This document shows positions 34,001 through 42,493 of a stretch of 64,000 nucleotides of DNA, one piece after another (within the stretch, counting starts at the first letter, position 1; each line of letters begins with the position of its first letter). This DNA comes from Phytophthora sp. 'mugwort' (taxonomy: Eukaryota > Oomycota > Peronosporomycetes > Peronosporales > Peronosporaceae). Both the position numbers and the translations under genes were made by a program. Location: contig JAUCEF010000009.1 of the NCBI GenBank assembly GCA_033558025.1, positions 310,001 to 374,000 of the forward strand, read 5' to 3'. The notes below the pieces were generated by a model. The model had not been told where the DNA came from, did no database searches, and saw nothing but the letters and a program-made list of their open reading frames with translations.

Positions 34001-36207
34001 GGGAAAAACTCACGAACGGTTCGGAACTTCAGTTTGTCAAGAGGATTCTCCTGCTGCGTTTGGGCCTCCAGCTTTTGTTTTTCAGAGCCGACGCGAACAC
34101 TGCGCTCCACTGGGAAGAATTCACGAACCGTGCGGAACTTTAGGCTATCGAGCGATTGCTCACGTTTGCCTTCGAAACGACTAGCAATGCTCTTCACGGG
34201 AGTGAGGGCCTCGTCACTGAACTGACTGGGAGAACTAGCAGACGCAGAACTCTCGTCAAAACTGAACTTTTTCCTGCTGGAAGCTGCGTCTGGCGTATGG
34301 AAAGCACTAGGCTCCATGGCAGTAGCTACCCCAGCCATGCTCGCAGATTCCGGTGCTTTCTGTAAGGTCGAAGGTGCGTCTAAGGCACTTTCCTTGCAAG
34401 GAGATTTAAACCCAGTCTTGTACTTCGACTTGACTTCTTCTTCTGCCTTAGCCTTCAATTGTTGCTGTTGTGCATGTGCTTCATACTTTTGTTTCTCCGC
34501 TCCAACACGGATACTCCGCTCTGTGGGAAAGAATTCGCGCACTGTGCGGAACTTTAGAGTGTCTAGTGATTGTTCGCGTTTGCCTTCGAATCGATTGGCC
34601 AGGCTCTTGACAGGCGACAATCTTTCAGGCTTTGCTGGTGCTGCAGCTCCAGCAGGAATCTCTAAGGCTGGTGGCGTCACCTTTACTAGCAGCAATTCAG
34701 CCTCTTGAGTCGATAGAACTTCAACCGAGGGTCTGACTTCGCTGTGAACAGAAGTTGACGGGATCGTCTCGACCGGTTCAGCGAAGGTGTCGTCCGACTG
34801 AGGCTGAGTACTCTCCGTAATCCTTTCTTCGACTTGATTTTGCGTGGCTTCTGTCATTTCAGTACGCGATTCAAGATTAAGGTCAAGCTTTAATGAGACA
34901 GGCTCAATCGTCGTAGCAACGACACTGTGATGACCTGTTTCCATCGTGTCATTCAGGGCGGTCTCAGTTGCTGGAGTGGGAGTGATGATTTCTTCCATCT
35001 CTTGTGGAATTGTCTGCTCATCTGCAGGTTTTGTAGAGACTGTTGCTTCCACGCTTGATGCTTTAACAGTCGGTTCGACTTCATTCACTGCAGTAGGAGC
35101 CAACGTTGGGTCGTCAGATTTAATCTTTTCCTCGACGACACATTCGGAAGTACATGAAGCGGTCTCTTGAGTTGCCGCTTCAATGCCCAAGTCGGTAACT
35201 GAACTATCGATCACTGTTTCGTCCTCCACAGTCTCTGGAGAAACCTCCTTTATTGAGCTAGTTGTCGCTTCGATTTGCGCTTTGGCAGCATCGGGCTGAG
35301 CTTCCACCTCAGTGTTCGACCTCATGCTCGACGGTGGTGTACGTCGAGCTACAATTGCAGCCTCTTGGGCCTCCTTCTCCACCTTCTTCTGCTTCTCGAG
35401 AGTATCGTATTTCTCCTTCTCGGTGCTCACATGGATGCTCTGCTCCGCTTCTACGAAAAAGTCCCTCTTCGTACGCACGGGCAGATCTTCCAAGTTCTTC
35501 TGTTCAGGCACTTCCAGCTTCTTTACTGCCGTCTTCACCGGTGACGGGACCGCCAGCTCCAGCTTCGCTGCTGACTCGGTGCGACTTGGCAACGGCTTCT
35601 TGCGGCCCACCTTGAACCTCGAGAATAACGAGCCAACAGCTTTTGTCCCCGACGCCTTGAGCGTATCCAACGACGAAGTGATCTCCACTGTCGGAGGCGC
35701 CAACTCGTCGCCACTGGTAGCCTGGTGCTCCTGGTTAAAGTCCTCATGGGGGTCCTTCACCACCACAGTCTCATTCTCGATAGAAGACGCCTCCGCCACG
35801 GTACTGTTCTCCACGGTACTCTCCTCTGTCACGGTACTCACTTTAGTCTCAGTACTCTCCTCGGTCACGGTGCTCTCTTTTGTCACTGATTTCTCTTCCA
35901 TACAAGTTTCGTCCTTCTGGTTGTCCTCCTTGGGCTGCAGTTCCTCTTCTTCCTCTTCGGGCTCTGGCGTGTCAGCGTCTTTGGGCCCCAGCTGCTCCAG
36001 CATGTCCTCCACCTCTGATTGAGTCTTCTCCAAACTCTTCCGTCTGTTCTTCTTCTTTTTCTTCTTCTTCTTCTTGCTCGAACTCGCGTCGTCAGTTGGA
36101 CTGCCCACGGCCATGTCCAGTTGCGGCTCCGGCTCGGCCTGCACCTCCGCCTTCGCGTCCACGGCGAGGGCAACCGATGCCTCTGCGACCTGCAGCTGCT
36201 GATCCAT
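31015..36207 (-). CDS. Large low-complexity repeat protein (1,730 aa)
   Basis: Single uninterrupted frame, ATG at 36207, stop TAG at 31015. Residues 45-53 are nine Lys followed by NRRK, a likely nuclear or nucleolar signal or nucleic-acid contact. The N-terminal third has Thr/Val/Glu/Ser repeats (TVTEEST type). The middle carries four copies of a module around LKFRTVREFFPxERSxRVGxEKxK, preceded in two copies by FEGKREQSLD. A long acidic, Val/Glu-rich stretch includes LVxLDLEDxV-type repeats. The C-terminal third has four copies of a module KRxSxxAPTASxxA(K/R) linked by KPPPAAP-type segments. The end has a basic coiled-coil-like segment (YAERARQQYERRKRLEEENAAKSEKRQREL) and an acidic tail. No catalytic domain is recognised. 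The repeated basic and coiled parts suggest a scaffold, possibly cytoskeletal or chromatin-associated; that is inference. Confidence 0.85.
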   Translation of the reverse strand: MDQQLQVAEASVALAVDAKAEVQAEPEPQLDMAVGSPTDDASSSKKKKKKKKKNRRKSLEKTQSEVEDMLEQLGPKDADTPEPEEEEEELQPKEDNQKDETCMEEKSVTKESTVTEESTETKVSTVTEESTVENSTVAEASSIENETVVVKDPHEDFNQEHQATSGDELAPPTVEITSSLDTLKASGTKAVGSLFSRFKVGRKKPLPSRTESAAKLELAVPSPVKTAVKKLEVPEQKNLEDLPVRTKRDFFVEAEQSIHVSTEKEKYDTLEKQKKVEKEAQEAAIVARRTPPSSMRSNTEVEAQPDAAKAQIEATTSSIKEVSPETVEDETVIDSSVTDLGIEAATQETASCTSECVVEEKIKSDDPTLAPTAVNEVEPTVKASSVEATVSTKPADEQTIPQEMEEIITPTPATETALNDTMETGHHSVVATTIEPVSLKLDLNLESRTEMTEATQNQVEERITESTQPQSDDTFAEPVETIPSTSVHSEVRPSVEVLSTQEAELLLVKVTPPALEIPAGAAAPAKPERLSPVKSLANRFEGKREQSLDTLKFRTVREFFPTERSIRVGAEKQKYEAHAQQQQLKAKAEEEVKSKYKTGFKSPCKESALDAPSTLQKAPESASMAGVATAMEPSAFHTPDAASSRKKFSFDESSASASSPSQFSDEALTPVKSIASRFEGKREQSLDSLKFRTVREFFPVERSVRVGSEKQKLEAQTQQENPLDKLKFRTVREFFPEEGKRSVHVGAEKAKFEALMKQQDEATQAVEQLKLKHAAPSLTAIIEKIDSLEVPTNIGATVETPSLTVAKSQYEESTTTTASKPEPGANPIEETDAVETDGKESLTATPDSDAAAPVEAEAEENDSTLSTDAEAAVVSSDDAPVVTDVHILVAEVKDAAPNVPASNGGTDGSEEAENGNRISSDETRTEQETEKAVVGVEDGLVEVDLEDAVPAKLEEPADAATTEMPVTIEQIEENQRIDEVEAPISNGLVDLDLEDSVVNDLADSNVTATSHDLVSEQSEKIQESIEIAEEKPTISDLVELESGTPVEEIVTVTTECLTTSTETIDLDIQQPVEIQDVMEESRSEVEESAPSTNNGLVELDLGEPAVVAPNELSSQESKSKRPMLTTERSFVMEDDHTIETEDTVVVGERPMTDGEDEFEPLSQSKTRPAHELFAGVISKSKKEPKKTSTPKLARKVSAGSVGSAKSLPTKARTIKRASSTAPTASILAKNAAEAEKLHKSSPQLKKKVSSSTLKDRVSKTGSIKPPPAAPIVPIPMKRASITAPTASYMARKAAGEEAHSASSQAKQHHSVSKQKGSVSETGLIKPPPAAPTVPVPMKRVSITAPTASWQARGAGDHTADADEFHTASKHHMSKTKATVGSTGFVKPNPPTISATPKRASIMAPTASFKAKKTSEHAEEVDIAASSVPMRKKQYANIKSKVLEGIQSGSTRTVTHKKITKEEFIAAERRKSLGSAGVRSALDVVDRRASLTARMTIDGPPEPFIRSAHARKKLNSTIPRYMNYENAPGYAERARQQYERRKRLEEENAAKSEKRQRELRVFFADQQHKSVMSSADEVRRGLEAHEFAALARDGAQKALRREKHRTRPTRTHQRASSATSSADASSSNGVTSRTSKKSSVSSVSVEEKVLVVPVIKSTDMERREAADLSTVVTEETVDLAKEEVVIETMATEEKTIAVPAVDDDPKLKHVAKEIDFDEASNDSDEKGVADE

Positions 36208-36951
36208 CGCTCGTGGGTGCGTGTCACTGACGGTTCAACTCGGCTTGTGTCGCCACCAAACTCGGCTGTCTGTTTGTCGAAACTGGGCTGAGATACCTGT
36301 GAGAACCGATAGAAAATCAGTGACTGGATTTGACAGGTTTATGTGCGGTGATAGTCTTGTATATAAACGAATTGTATCGAAACCGAGTTACGTTAAGTAG
36401 TATGCGTTAGCGTTATATAATGGAAAAGAGGTTGTGGTACGCCACAAAATTCGCGCGAAACTTGGTCGGCATAGAGCCAATTGTGTGTTTGAATGACGAT
36501 ATGTTGGGTCTGTGAACGTCGCCTCTCCCGGAGAACAATGACGCTGCGTCACCGAGTACTGTAGCGCAATAATATCATTGCGGTGCATATGATTAACCGC
36601 ACCGGGCACCATGTGAGTGAAGATGAAAATCCATCCACCCAGCAGGTCCATCTTGTAGCACGGTGCTCCTGTGCTGGCGGCCGGCGTGAATGCGCAGATT
36701 GGTGGGGCTCCTGAAGTATGTGACCGTGGAATATCATAAGTACATGTACAGTACATCTCCCAGTTAACAGCTAAAATGTGCTGGGCCTTAATGCGGTTCT
36801 GAGGCAACAACTAGCGTTGAGTGGATGACAAACGAGACTATTATCCATGGAGGTAACGGCAGCGAGATGTCGAAGTTAAACGGACAATATAACTTACGTG
36901 AATTTCACTTATTGCATCGATATGTACATACATATACAAGCCACCACTTCA
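36208..36951. other. Intergenic region, likely promoter of the repeat protein and 3' flank of the bZIP gene
   Basis: The sequence just upstream of 36207 (minus orientation) should hold the promoter of the 1,730-residue gene. A minus open frame at 36810-36388 has no recognisable feature and is not called. Confidence 0.4.
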
Positions 36952-38502
36952 TCACAGGTCGAGGACCATGTCGGCGAACCCGTCAGCGTCGTCTGGAATG
37001 AAGTCGTTTATGAAGAGACTTTCCCATCGGATGACGACTGAGGAGAACGCCTTGGCCAGTTCCTCGAGTAGCACGCTGCATTCAAGTCCACCGCTCTCAA
37101 ACTGGCCCACCCCCTGAGCCAGGCAGCCCTGGACGCGGGTGCCATCACTGATCTCCTGCACAGTGTCCTCGAACACGTAGCCGTTGCACTCGTTCTCCAA
37201 GGCGTACTCACCGTCCGTTGGCTCGTCAATCGTGCGGTCGGCGTACACCCAGCGACTCGTAGAACCGGTGGGTGGTGCGGCGGCCGCCAAGAACCGAGCG
37301 TTCACGGCTTGGGTGAAGGTTTTGCCCGGCAGAGCCTTGACTAACCTCATCACTAAGGTGTTTTCGTCAAATACTTGGAGAACATCCATCTTCTTGACCT
37401 CGGGAAATGTCTCCATGTATCGTTGCGGGTCCACCATCTGCATGCGCTTGCCCAGCTCCAATGCTGTGACGCCGGGGAAGAACTTGCGATTACGTCCAAA
37501 GTACTTGTCGCCTTCGCACCAGAAGTCGAATTGCCAACCGAAGATGACGGGGGACTTGACAGGCTCCACTTCCGACTCTAACATTGTCACCAGTTGGTGA
37601 GTCGTGTCCTCCACAGCGTGATACACCAAATCTTCACTCCATTGGCGCACGTCGTCGGTAATGCAATGCACAAGATCATCCGGCAATACACTGTCTTCTA
37701 GCTTAACGGGGGTACCCAGCGGCACCGGCTCAATGTCGTCCACACCGACGTTGGGGATGGTAGCCGTTGAAAGCTGCTCAGTCAGCAACTCATTTTCATG
37801 TTGCAGCGCTTGGATCCGTTCATGCTGTTGCCTCATTTCCCACTCGTGGGCCTGCATCGTGTGGGCGATGTACTCTTCAAGTTGGAAAACTTTTGTGCGC
37901 AGATCCTCGGTCTCCTTCCGTTGGCGATCGCGACATCGTCGTGACGCTGCCCGGACTTGTTCTCTCCGGCGCTGAGCCTTATGCTGCTTGATAGCCTCGG
38001 TGCTCATGCCCTCGGTCGAGAAGGCCGCGTTCGAGCGCTGCTTGGAGGTATTGGTCGTCTTCTTTCGGCTGGCGACGCTGCAGCTGCTGTCTACGCGCTT
38101 AAGGTCCAGCAGTAGCTCATTGGGCTCATCGTCTGAGGGCCAGCTAACGTCTGTGCGAGGTGATGCCGAGTCCAGATCGTTGTCGTTGGATGGCGGGGGC
38201 GTGTGCATACGCTTCTTGGCGGGGGACGAGGAGTCGTCGCAGTCCCCACCGCTGGAGCGCTTGGCGCCACCATAAATGGCCATCAGAGGGATACTAAAGC
38301 CCAGGCTACTTGCCGAAGCTTTGATGTCGCTGCCCATGACTGGAGACGTGTGAGGCAGCCACCGGTTTGTGGAATGAGCGGACGGATGAGCAGCTTGAAG
38401 CGCGATACATTTGCGCATCGGAGCTGGCCGCGGCTCTGTCTGGCCAGACATCAATCGTTTGGTGAGCTGCCCATCACCGCCACATTCTGCGAAAAGTGGC
38501 AT
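36952..38502 (-). CDS. bZIP transcription factor with Val at the invariant Asn position (516 aa)
   Basis: Minus strand, ATG at 38502, stop at 36952. The bZIP lies at residues about 174-245: basic region RRREQVRAASRRCRDRQRKE, then a leucine zipper starting L201 with partial heptads. With the usual spacing N-x7-R-x9-L, R191 and L201 fix the register and place V183 where Asn normally contacts DNA. Cys or Val at this place is known for a class of oomycete bZIPs and should change the DNA site recognised. Residues about 300-516 form a separate domain (FGWQFDFWCEGDKYFGRNRKF, then PEVKKMDVLQVFDENTLVMRL, and a Cys-bearing end) that I cannot name. Earlier Met codons downstream of residue 1 (for example M18, M29) are possible starts. 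Same strand as its neighbours. Confidence 0.9.
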   Translation of the reverse strand: MPLFAECGGDGQLTKRLMSGQTEPRPAPMRKCIALQAAHPSAHSTNRWLPHTSPVMGSDIKASASSLGFSIPLMAIYGGAKRSSGGDCDDSSSPAKKRMHTPPPSNDNDLDSASPRTDVSWPSDDEPNELLLDLKRVDSSCSVASRKKTTNTSKQRSNAAFSTEGMSTEAIKQHKAQRRREQVRAASRRCRDRQRKETEDLRTKVFQLEEYIAHTMQAHEWEMRQQHERIQALQHENELLTEQLSTATIPNVGVDDIEPVPLGTPVKLEDSVLPDDLVHCITDDVRQWSEDLVYHAVEDTTHQLVTMLESEVEPVKSPVIFGWQFDFWCEGDKYFGRNRKFFPGVTALELGKRMQMVDPQRYMETFPEVKKMDVLQVFDENTLVMRLVKALPGKTFTQAVNARFLAAAAPPTGSTSRWVYADRTIDEPTDGEYALENECNGYVFEDTVQEISDGTRVQGCLAQGVGQFESGGLECSVLLEELAKAFSSVVIRWESLFINDFIPDDADGFADMVLDL

Positions 38503-38599
38503 CGAGAGTGCAGCTAAACGTGGTCCGTGGTTTCTCTGTCAAGCTGCGTACTGGTTGTCTAAATATTATTTTCATAACGATCTACATGAACAGAACAAT

Positions 38600-38910
38600 C
38601 CTTAGTACAGATCCTCCTCGCCAATTTAACACCTTCGGTGGAAGCCATCCATATTATGTACAACAACTTACTAACTATCAGAGCGGAGCTGTTCATATAA
38701 AAAACCGTTGGGAGCGAATTCGGTGGATGACTCAACATACGAGGTTTGATAATTTATTAGCTTACACAGCTACTAAATTGGCGAGAGGGAACTGTATGCA
38801 TGTTACGCATGTTTTTCAGACAGGTATACCCAGAAGTAGTACTGTAGTTGTCGTTTACCTATCATTAATACTATTAATAGTGATAACTAATGTAACTTAA
38901 CATGTAAAGG
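38600..38910 (+). repeat. Dispersed copia-like LTR/leader repeat, copy 2
   Basis: It matches 6985-7200: GGTGGAAGCxATxC, TATTATGTACAA, CTATCAGAGCGG and GGATGACTCAACxTA are shared. The repeat ends about 100 bp upstream of the bZIP start (minus gene), so it overlaps that gene's likely promoter region. Confidence 0.65.
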
Positions 38911-40113
38911 AATATGTTTGCACATATTTGTGCACCTCATTTCGGCAGGGTAGACAATATCATAAATGCGAACTCATTAAAATGTGAAAGTAGACTAGTT
39001 ATACAAGTCCTTGCAATAGGTTTCATATCATTATTGGAATTTGCAGGCTATCGTATTGGTACCGGTTTCAAAAACGAGATGATGCATTATTGTCCATATT
39101 TTTAATTTGTGGCGTTTGTATCCATTTCCAAAAAGGATCTACAAACCCTGCCATGCGTAGCTGCCACGTTTATAGTGCATCTGTCGACGAAGCGTGGGCT
39201 CTCTTGATCTGAGTATGCCGTGCTGCCTGAGCCCGTTAGTACCGACGTAGCGCGTCAACGGCATTTGATTGGGGCTCAATCGGCTTCGTTCAACTCGTTC
39301 ATGGTGACGTCGCGCTGCGGCACGAGTGTGCTCTTTGCACCGCGTGGGTACCAGGCCGGCATTGCCAGCCGAGGGAGACCTCCATGTCGTCGAGCTGTGC
39401 CAGCGCGGCAGGCACCAGCACAAATTGCCAAGATCTTGTTGAAGCAGCGTCTCCGACGCAGCTTGGGAGGTTGAATGCGGTGCCGCTGCATGTAGCTTCA
39501 CGTGCTGCCTGGCTGCTCATCGATGCGCGGATTAGTTTCATGGTGAAGTTGGGCCATGTTAAACCGGCGCCTGATAACGATATATTGGAACGTGCACCTT
39601 CAAGTGCCACGAACAGAATGATGTCCATGCATTCACCTCTCGGTTCTCGCCGGGTGCTGCCTTACCAGTTTGTGCAGCAAAGCACATAGCGCATCAAGCC
39701 GCACTGCCGGATGCTGTGGTTGTCGCGAAGCGGAGTCAGCCCCAGCACTTCGACACTTCGACGTGCATGCAAAATGCTACCTCGAATAGCCGGTTCGAAA
39801 GGGTGCCACGGTGAGATGGGGACTCCACGCAGCCTGTGGACGAATACCATTCGGAATGACGAGCTGCCCATCGCAACGACCCTAACTTGACGTCGGAAAG
39901 TGACCGTACCAGCGTCGACAGGCTCGAGAAGATTACAGACAGAGCGTTCTCTTAACGGCACGACCACGCCCGGGGCAACGCATCGGCAAGCGCGCGCGCA
40001 TTGGAGTGGGGGTTCACGTCGTGAGTCTGTCACCTTTTGCTCATTGATCGAGTTTTCGCTGAGAACGTACATATCGCGCTTTAGTCGATTTTGATGTTAC
40101 CGGTACCAAATAT
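38911..40113. other. Intergenic; possible unclassified relic at 39140-40070
   Basis: Minus-strand open frames at 40072-39662, 39628-39299 and 39501-39139 run in sequence and look like a decayed coding region, but contain no motif I can place. 38911-39138 is AT-rich with nothing seen. Confidence 0.25.
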
Positions 40114-42336
40114 TCACTGCGTGGGTTCCGAGTCGAAACTCGACCCACTTGCATTTCCATCGTCCAGACCATACATCGCATCGAGTTGATCTAGGTCAGA
40201 CTGGGTAACCTGCACCGGTAACGAGCAATCAACCGCCTGACTCAGTACTTTCCAGTTTGCCTTGGATGCGTTCATCAGCATTGACGAGTATTGAGGCCGC
40301 ATAGGAGTACTGAACCCCGAGATGGCACCACTCATGACTTGTTCGAGCTCCGAGCAGTAGGTGGAGCCACCACCATACACCAAAGGGAATGCTCCAAGCG
40401 CGAATTCCACGTACGGATCGATCCACGACGGGAAATGCGAAATGTTCGTCCCGGTGATGTCTAAGGTAGATAGAAATACTGGTGTCACGTTTTCCGGTAG
40501 TTCAGTCACCAGGGTGTGTCCAATAAAAAAGAACTGTACGTTCCCTTCGAGGAGTTCAGGGGGGAGCTCGGAAATCGGATTCCCTGCAAGTACAAGATAG
40601 AATGGCTGCAATCGGATAAGGGACGGCGGAACTGTCGTAATGTTGCTGTTCTCCAGGAAAACGTAAGACCGTGATTGCCACTTGTCGTCGAGATCATCAG
40701 GAAGCGTCTCCAAGTTCGTCTCGCAGAAAATGATATGATCAAGGTGATCAGGGAAGTCAAGAGCTTGAAACCCAAGTGGAAGGGACCCACCAGTCATATT
40801 CACGCGGATAATGGATATATACTCCAGTTTTGGGTGGTGAGCGTTTGTTAATGCGGCAGCATCGCCCCAATCCATAATTGTTGAATTATAAACCGTAAAT
40901 TCTTGCAGGCCGCTAAAATCCTGGAAACTGTCGGGTACAATCAGAGATGGGCAATGCAAAATACGTAGCTTTGCTGCTGTGCTGCGGTCGAACCTGTCCC
41001 ATTCAGCTTTAACTTCTTCTTCTGAACCAGAAATCTTCATAAAATGACAATCGAAATTCACTGCGTAGCACGAAGGGAGAGCACCGGCCATAGGATATAC
41101 TTTCGGCGTGCATTCAGGCAGCGGTGTCTGCATGGAAGCATGTACGTGCAGTAGAAATACGACGACACCCCACACAGCAAAGGCACTATGCGCTCCCTGA
41201 AGTAGCATGCGGCCACCACGAGTTCGCAGTCCTGCAGATTTGTATGAAGAGTACCGACTTGTGAGGTGGTTGGTACTTCTGCTGGATTTTCGAGGATATA
41301 TACGACCGTAGTAATTTCCGTATGGTTCCACAGAAGCGAGATTTCTTGTTAAAGTTCTGCTTGGCCCACTAGTATTTGCGCCTCGATTTCCGCGTCTGGA
41401 AGTAGTCTGTAGTAATGCTTTCATGTCAGCTGCAGTAGCGACTAGACTTACTGAAAAAAATGCTCGAGCTACAAGATCCGACCACGACGTCACTAAAACC
41501 ACTCTTGATTCGTTCAGAAATTGAGAAAACACTTCGTCGTCGTCAAAGCTCTCCCAATTAAAGTTATTGACGTCGTACCCGTTTGTATAACCGAGTATTA
41601 CAATAAGGGAGACGCCCATTGTTGTCATGAGATTCAGTGCACAGTCAGAAACAATTGCTGCAAACCGGCGCCGAGCTTCGTCACGCCAAAACCATCGAGA
41701 GTACACAAACACAGACGACCAGGAATTCATCACGAATAGACTCACATAGAATCGATTCAGCAGTACTCGTGGCAGGTATTTACTCATTCGGATTGCCTGT
41801 TCAGTCTGTAGGGACAGCTCAACAAGCTCTCGGCAGATGAGAACGACGTGAAAGTGATTTCCCTTTACTCCTAATAGTCCATGCTGACTTCCAAGTCGAT
41901 GATACACTGCTGAAAGAAATCGTACGACTCGACCCGAATGACTTGTCGCGATCCCGCCGCTGCCAGCGTCGAAGCCCTTCTTGCCGATGGTTGTGCTGGC
42001 CTTTGTGTTCGTTTGCCTCCTTCTCGGGAGGAAGACGAGCTTACGGTGCCAAATCGACCCAACAATCGCCAATAGCGCGCACATACCGTGTAGCGCGGCC
42101 AATGCCATGTACACGTACGCAACCAAGTGGTAACTTTGGCGAGGCATTCCAATTTGGTTGATCTCGAGTATAAACTGGAACGTGGTGAATTCGAACCCCA
42201 AGTACAATTTTGCGAACACAGCATTGTACGCACACGTGACAGTATGTATCGCAAGGATCGTGGACCACCAAAACGCGAACCAACAAGGCGAGAGGCAAAT
42301 ATGCTGAGAACCAAACCAGTGTGCAGTTGATGTCAT
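40114..42336 (-). CDS. Multi-pass membrane protein with C-terminal leucine-rich repeats (740 aa)
   Basis: Minus strand, ATG at 42336, stop at 40114, no intron. Hydrophobic segments lie near residues 17-40, 70-95, 225-250, 270-300 and 380-405, so it should cross the membrane several times. A loop rich in Arg/Ser separates them. From about 430 to 660 there are leucine-rich repeats, visible as (L/I)xxLPxxL-type turns such as LETLPDDL, ITTVPPSL, ISELPPELL and VTELPENV, followed by two Cys and a Ser/Asp-rich tail. The LRR part probably lies on one face of the membrane as a binding surface. Oomycetes have many such membrane-LRR proteins of unknown ligand. A piggyBac element starts about 160 bp upstream of the ATG. 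Confidence 0.85.
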   Translation of the reverse strand: MTSTAHWFGSQHICLSPCWFAFWWSTILAIHTVTCAYNAVFAKLYLGFEFTTFQFILEINQIGMPRQSYHLVAYVYMALAALHGMCALLAIVGSIWHRKLVFLPRRRQTNTKASTTIGKKGFDAGSGGIATSHSGRVVRFLSAVYHRLGSQHGLLGVKGNHFHVVLICRELVELSLQTEQAIRMSKYLPRVLLNRFYVSLFVMNSWSSVFVYSRWFWRDEARRRFAAIVSDCALNLMTTMGVSLIVILGYTNGYDVNNFNWESFDDDEVFSQFLNESRVVLVTSWSDLVARAFFSVSLVATAADMKALLQTTSRRGNRGANTSGPSRTLTRNLASVEPYGNYYGRIYPRKSSRSTNHLTSRYSSYKSAGLRTRGGRMLLQGAHSAFAVWGVVVFLLHVHASMQTPLPECTPKVYPMAGALPSCYAVNFDCHFMKISGSEEEVKAEWDRFDRSTAAKLRILHCPSLIVPDSFQDFSGLQEFTVYNSTIMDWGDAAALTNAHHPKLEYISIIRVNMTGGSLPLGFQALDFPDHLDHIIFCETNLETLPDDLDDKWQSRSYVFLENSNITTVPPSLIRLQPFYLVLAGNPISELPPELLEGNVQFFFIGHTLVTELPENVTPVFLSTLDITGTNISHFPSWIDPYVEFALGAFPLVYGGGSTYCSELEQVMSGAISGFSTPMRPQYSSMLMNASKANWKVLSQAVDCSLPVQVTQSDLDQLDAMYGLDDGNASGSSFDSEPTQ

Positions 42337-42493
42337 CTTTTTGATTCTGGTGTGCTGTAAATAGTACTGAACTTAGATTTTAGTAGCACTTTGGCAGCAC
42401 ATTATTTGGATCTCGCCTATAATTGGAATTTCTGACGTATTGGGCACGTGTCCCTGATTGGGCAAAATTTCTGCAAGCTTTGCGTGAGCAGCC

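Noticed and set aside
36388..36810. Minus-strand open frame of 140 codons between the repeat protein and bZIP
   Set aside because: No signal peptide, motif or repeat partner; likely chance.
39139..40072. Candidate gene on the minus strand
   Set aside because: Only frameshifted pieces without any recognisable domain; noted as a possible relic but not called as a gene.
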